DNA from: CAYRIY01 sp964424335
Lineage (GTDB): Bacteria; Bacillota; Limnochordia; DTU080; RSA5
Assembly: GCA_964424335.1 (NCBI GenBank)
Contig: CAYRIY010000016.1
Span: forward strand, 1 to 46,306
Length of the DNA: 46,306 nt
Direction: 5' to 3'
Shown here: positions 42,516-46,306 of the stretch, piece after piece
How positions within the stretch are numbered: the first letter of the stretch is position 1
Layout of the letters: each line of letters begins with the position of its first letter
Notes under the pieces: model-generated
The model's input: only the letters and a program-made list of their open reading frames with translations
Databases searched by the model: none
What the model was told of the DNA's origin: nothing
Position numbers and translations under genes: made by a program

Positions 42516-43892
42516 TCAACCCGGCCCCAGGTATGGGCGAGTCGACGGTTTGCGGGCGGGCTCTTCCTGTTTCGGCTTTTGGGCTTCGTCGCCGAGTTTG
42601 AGCCGAACCCCTTGCTCTTCCAAGGTAGCGACGAGCAACTGTGAATCCAAGTGGCGCGGCCGGACGCCCTCTCTGATTGAGAGCGCAGCGGCGGTTCCGG
42701 CGGCTTGCCCCATCGCGAGGCACGGGCCCTTCACCCGGTAGGACGCATGCGCCTCATGAGTGCCCGAGATGCAGCGGCCCGCGACCAGGAGCTGCTCGAC
42801 TTCGAGCGGGACGAGGCTGCGGTACGGGATTTGATACGAGCCCCTGGGCCGCGTCCCGCGTCGGCCGACCGCCTCGACGGGCTGGCTTTTATCCACCGGG
42901 TCGTGGATGTCGATCGGAAACGTCACGTTGGCGATGCCGTCTTCAAAGGCTCGGCCGTCCAGCACGTCGTCGACGTTCACCGTGTACTCGCCCGTAATCC
43001 TGCGCGTCTCTCGCACGCCGATCTGCGCGGCGGTCTCGATAAAATACGACTCGGCAAACTCAGGGACACGGGACTTGAGGAACTGCCACGCTTCGAGCGC
43101 TTGACGTCTGCCCTCGATCTCCGCACGGGTCAGGTCGCCGACGTCGGTGCCGTCCACGCCGCGCACGTGCACGAGCTGGAGGACGACCTCTCTTGGGTTG
43201 GGCAGGTGGATCGCCCACGGCACGTTGAAGGGGAGGCGATAGGTGTCTCCGGTCTCTTCGATGGCCTTTTGACAAAGGTCGAAGAGCTCATGGGCCTTGG
43301 TCTGCACCCAATCGACGCCGCCGAGCCGGAACATGTGGGTCATGGGCTGCATCAGACCGTCGGATTCCCGACCGATTTGGTAGGGGGCTCCGGCACGAGC
43401 TGCTATGTCGCCGTCCCCCGTCGAGTCGATCACAACTTTCCCCAGGAAGGCGTGGCGCCCCGACTTGCTCTCGACGACGACGCCTCGAATCTCGTTCCCC
43501 TCAGTGATCGGAGAGACCGCAAGGCAGTGGTACAGCACCTCTGCTCCCGACTCCAGCACGATCGCCTCGGAGACGTGCTTGAAGAGCTCCGGGTCAAAGG
43601 AGATCTTCCAGTGGGCAGCGCCCCAGCCGCCGAGCTTTTCGAGGCGCTCGATCAGTTCCATGTTGAGCCCAAGGTTGACCGTGCAGTCGAAGTGCGGCAC
43701 GACGAGGCCTGCGGTGGCCATGCCGCCCAAGTATCCGTAGCGCTCCAATATGAGCGTCTTGGCGCCTGCCCTGGCTGCCGCGGTGGCGGCGCCGATGCCG
43801 GCGGGTCCGCCGCCCGCGACGATCACGTCAAACTCCCCGGAAATCGGGATCTCACGCGTCGCTTCGCGAATCGATCCAAACGTCTTGCCCAT
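42516..43892 (-). CDS. FAD-dependent oxidoreductase (FAD_oxidored family)
   Basis: A 458-residue flavoprotein. The N-terminal dinucleotide motif is FDVIVAGGGPAGIGAATAAARAG, followed by LILERYGYLGGMATAGLV, VVIDSTGDGDIAARAG and the C-terminal FAD motif LLVAGRCISGTHEAHASYRVKGPCLAMGQAAGTAAAL, a layout common in PF12831 oxidoreductases found in glycan-degradation clusters. The last 25 residues are a Lys/Pro/Glu-rich tail. It has no signal peptide. ATG 43892 is preferred, with AGGTG upstream; GTG 43901 is an alternative. It follows the binding protein at 43963 on the same strand after a strong hairpin. Confidence 0.92.
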   Translation of the reverse strand: MGKTFGSIREATREIPISGEFDVIVAGGGPAGIGAATAAARAGAKTLILERYGYLGGMATAGLVVPHFDCTVNLGLNMELIERLEKLGGWGAAHWKISFDPELFKHVSEAIVLESGAEVLYHCLAVSPITEGNEIRGVVVESKSGRHAFLGKVVIDSTGDGDIAARAGAPYQIGRESDGLMQPMTHMFRLGGVDWVQTKAHELFDLCQKAIEETGDTYRLPFNVPWAIHLPNPREVVLQLVHVRGVDGTDVGDLTRAEIEGRRQALEAWQFLKSRVPEFAESYFIETAAQIGVRETRRITGEYTVNVDDVLDGRAFEDGIANVTFPIDIHDPVDKSQPVEAVGRRGTRPRGSYQIPYRSLVPLEVEQLLVAGRCISGTHEAHASYRVKGPCLAMGQAAGTAAALSIREGVRPRHLDSQLLVATLEEQGVRLKLGDEAQKPKQEEPARKPSTRPYLGPG

Positions 43893-43913
43893 TCGTTTCA
43901 CCTATTTTCCAAT

Positions 43914-43943
43914 GCCGATCCAACGACAAATCGTTGGATCGGC
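43914..43943 (-). terminator. 13-bp perfect hairpin after the fourth binding protein
   Basis: GCCGATCCAACGA (43914-43926) and its exact complement (43931-43943) enclose CAAA. It sits between the binding-protein stop (43963) and the FAD oxidoreductase start (43892) with little T tail, so it likely limits readthrough or protects the upstream mRNA. Confidence 0.75.
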
Positions 43944-43962
43944 CCATTTGATCTTGGCTTCG

Positions 43963-45255
43963 TTATTTGCCTGCCAGGTACTCGTCGACGAGCCCCTGCG
44001 CTACCCGGGCAGCTTCGGTGAGGGCGGATGCGACAGCCTGCTGGCCTCGCACGGCCGCGACGAACGCCTTTTGGAATTCGAGGTCGACGCTCGGCACGAT
44101 CGGCGACTTGGGCAGCGGCGCGCTGGAGCCGAGCGCCAGGCCGATGACGTCCCAGTACGGGTTGAGGTCACGATACGCTGGATTTGCGTTGTGATCGCGG
44201 ATCGGCGAAGGTCTGGACTGCTCGAGCATAAACCTGCCCGCGCCGCCTTCTTCCGTCGTGAGCCACTTGAGGAGCTCCCAGGCGTGCTCGACGTTATCGA
44301 CGCCCTTGGGGATCATGTAGAGCCACGTACCTGCGTGCACGCCTGCGTACTGCACCCCGTCCTTGCTGGGCCTGAGCGCGATCCGAATATCCGCATTGGG
44401 GTCGACGTCTTTGGCTTCAGCGTAGCCCCAGCTTCCGACGAAGCGCATGGCGAGCCCGCCGTCCACCAACTGACGAATGGCGTTGGCAGGCACTCCGTCT
44501 TGGGGATTGCGGTAGAGCTGACTGCCGAGTTCGTGGATAAACTCGACCGCTTGGATTGCCGCGGTGTCGGCAAACGTCACGCGGGTTGCATCTTCGCTCA
44601 CGAGCGTAGCGCCCCCGGCGTAAAGCCATGCGGCTCGGTCCATGTCGGCGTTCGCGCCTTCAGGCATAAAGGCCAACCGGGAGATCGTATCGCCGTCATA
44701 GCGGACAAGCTTGCGTGAGACTTCGGCAAACTCGTTCCACGTCTTTGGGAAGACGTTTGCGTCAAGTCCCACCTCTTCAAAGACGGAGCCGTTATACATG
44801 ACCAGCGTGTTCGCATCGCCGCCCGTGCGCATCGGGAGCCCGTACACGTGGCCGTTCCAGACCCCTGCATCGTATTCACTCGGATACCATGCGCTCTCGT
44901 GCAGCCCGTCTCGGGCCAAAAACTCGTCTAAGGGAATGAATGGATCGAGCGAGTCGACGAGTCCGGGGAGCTCCGAGCTGTGGATCATGATGATATCGGG
45001 AACGACGCCCGCCAAGACGCCGGCGATAAATCGCTCCTGATGCTGGGGAAACACGTGTAGCGTCTGCATGGTCTCGATACCGGGATGCTCTGCTTCAAAC
45101 GCCGCGAGCACATCGTTTAGGAGTTGCTCTCGGTGGCCGCCCCAAATGTGCCACACGTCGAGGGGCGCGGCGAGCGCCGGAGTCGTCGCCAATAGCGCAC
45201 CAATCAAGGTTGCCATCATTTTGACTACAAGCGGTCGTCTCATTCTTTGACTCAT
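43963..45255 (-). CDS. Extracellular sugar-binding protein (ABC family 1)
   Basis: A 430-residue family 1 solute-binding protein. The start MSQRMRRPLVVKMMATLIGALL leads to a signal peptidase I site at ALAA with no lipobox. The mature protein opens LDVWHIWGGHREQL, with AFEAEHPGIETM and AGVVPDIIMIHSSELPG. AGGAGG about nine bases upstream fixes ATG 45255; an open frame to 45372 is unsupported. It lies downstream of an IclR gene on the same strand and upstream of the FAD oxidoreductase, so the three may form one regulated unit. No permease genes are present. Confidence 0.93.
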   Translation of the reverse strand: MSQRMRRPLVVKMMATLIGALLATTPALAAPLDVWHIWGGHREQLLNDVLAAFEAEHPGIETMQTLHVFPQHQERFIAGVLAGVVPDIIMIHSSELPGLVDSLDPFIPLDEFLARDGLHESAWYPSEYDAGVWNGHVYGLPMRTGGDANTLVMYNGSVFEEVGLDANVFPKTWNEFAEVSRKLVRYDGDTISRLAFMPEGANADMDRAAWLYAGGATLVSEDATRVTFADTAAIQAVEFIHELGSQLYRNPQDGVPANAIRQLVDGGLAMRFVGSWGYAEAKDVDPNADIRIALRPSKDGVQYAGVHAGTWLYMIPKGVDNVEHAWELLKWLTTEEGGAGRFMLEQSRPSPIRDHNANPAYRDLNPYWDVIGLALGSSAPLPKSPIVPSVDLEFQKAFVAAVRGQQAVASALTEAARVAQGLVDEYLAGK

Positions 45256-45392
45256 TTTTTCAGTCCTCCTAAAACTCGGATTAGCGTGGGTCCACACGTT
45301 GCCTGCTGACAACGTCGAGCGGCAGAGCGGGTGACGCCTCATTCCATCTCTGGCTACAAGCTTTGCGTCCAAGGGGCTGTGCGTTCGGGCGA

Positions 45393-46214
45393 CTACGGGG
45401 TGTTGGTCATGCGTTCACCCCCGCCGTCGAGTGCAGCGTCATCAGCGATTCCGAAAGCCTGGGCAATGGCCCGGGCCGTGGATCGCAATTCTGCCAAAAG
45501 CTGTTGCTCGTAGCTTTCCGTGTATCGAGATGCGGGGTAACCGATGCAAAGGCCGGCGGCGGTGTCCCCGTCCGGCACCGGGACGGGCACAGCGATGCCG
45601 TTGACACCCTCGGTCTCCTCGCCGTGATTGGTCGCATAGCCCCGAAGGCGTGAGCGCTCGATCTCAGTCCGCAGTAGATCGGGGGATGTGATCGATGCCG
45701 CTGTCACTGGGTGGTAGTCGGCGCTGCGAATGTACGCTTCACGTTCGTCGTCATCTAGAGCGGATAAGAGCGCTTTGCCCATGGCGGTGACGTGTAGCGC
45801 CGGACTCCCTTCCGCGCGCGGGCCTGCCACGAGACGCTTTTCTCCTGGACGAACGTGGAGCAGAGCGGCCTTTCCGTGCCTGAGGATGCCGAAGAACACG
45901 GTTTCCCTGGTGCGAGCGCCAAGCTCGTTGACGTGCCTCTCAGTGACGCTGAGCAGGTGGTCGGGCCCACGCATGCGCGAAGCGAGCTGAAACATCTCGG
46001 TGCCCACGGCGTACCGACCGTCGGGGTTTTGCCCCGCATACCCGTGATAGATCAAGGTGCTGAGGAGGTTGTGAACGGTGCTCACTTTGAGTCCGAGTCG
46101 ATCGGAAAGCTCTTTGACGCCAACCCCCTCAGGGTGCGAAACGAGCACGTCGATGATCTGAATCGCTCGCGTCACCGATTGGACAGTGCTTTCCACGGCC
46201 TTTCGACGAGCCAA
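45393..46214 (-). CDS. IclR-family transcriptional regulator
   Basis: A 273-residue IclR regulator with an N-terminal winged helix (about 10-75, VKELSDRLGLKVSTVHNLLSTL and HGYAGQNPDGRYAVG) and the effector domain (about 85-260, VTAMGKALLSALDDDE, RGYATNHGEETEGVNGIAVPV). The start is TTG 46214 with GGGGAG eight bases upstream. Palindromic sites immediately upstream suggest autoregulation. It probably controls the binding protein and oxidoreductase downstream. It differs strongly from the IclR protein at 9932, so they likely sense different ligands. Confidence 0.92.
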   Translation of the reverse strand: MARRKAVESTVQSVTRAIQIIDVLVSHPEGVGVKELSDRLGLKVSTVHNLLSTLIYHGYAGQNPDGRYAVGTEMFQLASRMRGPDHLLSVTERHVNELGARTRETVFFGILRHGKAALLHVRPGEKRLVAGPRAEGSPALHVTAMGKALLSALDDDEREAYIRSADYHPVTAASITSPDLLRTEIERSRLRGYATNHGEETEGVNGIAVPVPVPDGDTAAGLCIGYPASRYTESYEQQLLAELRSTARAIAQAFGIADDAALDGGGERMTNTP

Positions 46215-46237
46215 CCAAACCGCTCCCCTCAGGGTAG

Positions 46238-46270
46238 TTCAGCATTACTGAAATACGTTTCCAAATTTGG
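46238..46270. promoter_or_regulatory. Cluster of palindromes upstream of the second IclR gene
   Basis: Three overlapping or adjacent symmetric sites lie 24-56 bases upstream of the IclR start: TTCAG-N5-CTGAA (46238-46252), GAAA-TACG-TTTC (46250-46261) and CCAAATTTGG (46261-46270). The middle site resembles the classical IclR operator (GAAAT/ATTTC arms), fitting autoregulation. Confidence 0.45.
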
Positions 46271-46306
46271 TCGATTTTCACTTCGGTCCCAAAGGCTTTG
46301 ATTCCT

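Noticed and set aside
42705..44718. Long plus-strand frames opposite the FAD oxidoreductase and fourth binding protein
   Set aside because: Both are antisense shadows of well-recognised minus-strand genes; their translations show no family motifs.
1..46306. Search for CRISPR arrays, tRNA or rRNA genes and transposases
   Set aside because: No regularly spaced repeats, tRNA-like cloverleaf with conserved arms, rRNA motifs or transposase motifs were seen by eye.

Overview
The window looks like a scaffold from an uncultivated, moderately high-GC bacterium; a run of exactly 100 N (28917-29016) marks an assembly gap, so the left and right parts are joined only by scaffolding. All four sugar-binding proteins carry ordinary signal peptides without a lipobox, which suggests soluble periplasmic proteins and therefore a two-membrane cell. 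Many genes start with GTG or TTG behind good GGAGG-type ribosome binding sites. The gene mix (extracellular solute-binding proteins, Gfo/Idh/MocA and GH109-like oxidoreductases, sugar-phosphate-isomerase-like TIM barrels, sulfatases, GH95, Uma2, DUF4411/ImmA) would fit lineages such as Limnochordia-like Bacillota, Chloroflexota or similar deep branches; the sequence alone does not settle this. No tRNA, rRNA, CRISPR array or insertion sequence was recognised.

Layout. 1-6.3 kb: a solute-binding protein, an unrecognised helical protein and two divergent-promoter sulfatases. 6.3-7.9 kb: a lipoprotein with a peptidoglycan-binding domain and an M14-like zinc hydrolase domain. 8.1-9.7 kb: an XRE/ImmA-type gene followed by a broken DUF4411 toxin-like gene. 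9.9-20.7 kb: an IclR regulator, a ceramidase-like hydrolase, a GNAT acetyltransferase fused to a GH109-like NAD-dependent domain, and a divergent operon of aminotransferase, second GH109-like protein, large FAD/Fe-S dehydrogenase and aldo/keto reductase. 20.7-28.8 kb: a Uma2 nuclease, a nitrilase-family protein with an extra N-terminal domain, a D-aminoacylase-like amidohydrolase plus FAH-family hydrolase pair behind a structured 173-bp element, a nucleoside hydrolase fused to an AraC regulator, and a second solute-binding protein. After the gap: a truncated secreted protein, then a five-gene minus-strand operon (three isomerase-like TIM barrels, a Gfo/Idh/MocA oxidoreductase and an amidohydrolase). 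34.9-46.2 kb: a Rieske protein followed by a relic of an amidohydrolase, a GH95-type glycosidase, an alpha/beta hydrolase, a third binding protein with an AraC regulator, an intact amidohydrolase, an FAD oxidoreductase, a fourth binding protein and a second IclR regulator.

How it may work together. The contents suggest a catabolic region for complex, probably sulfated and amino- or deoxy-sugar-containing glycans: binding proteins capture oligosaccharides, and sulfatases, GH95 and GH109-like enzymes, all without visible export signals, would act inside the cell. Isomerases, oxidoreductases, FAH hydrolase and lactate-type dehydrogenase would channel the sugars into central metabolism. No ABC permease or ATPase gene is present, so transport must be completed by genes elsewhere (or, for one of the binding proteins, in the gap). 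The most notable signals are the structured element at 25410-25582, the duplicated promoter shared by the Rieske and amidohydrolase loci together with an amidohydrolase relic, two unusual gene fusions, and a perfect 18-bp palindrome shared by two divergent promoter regions.
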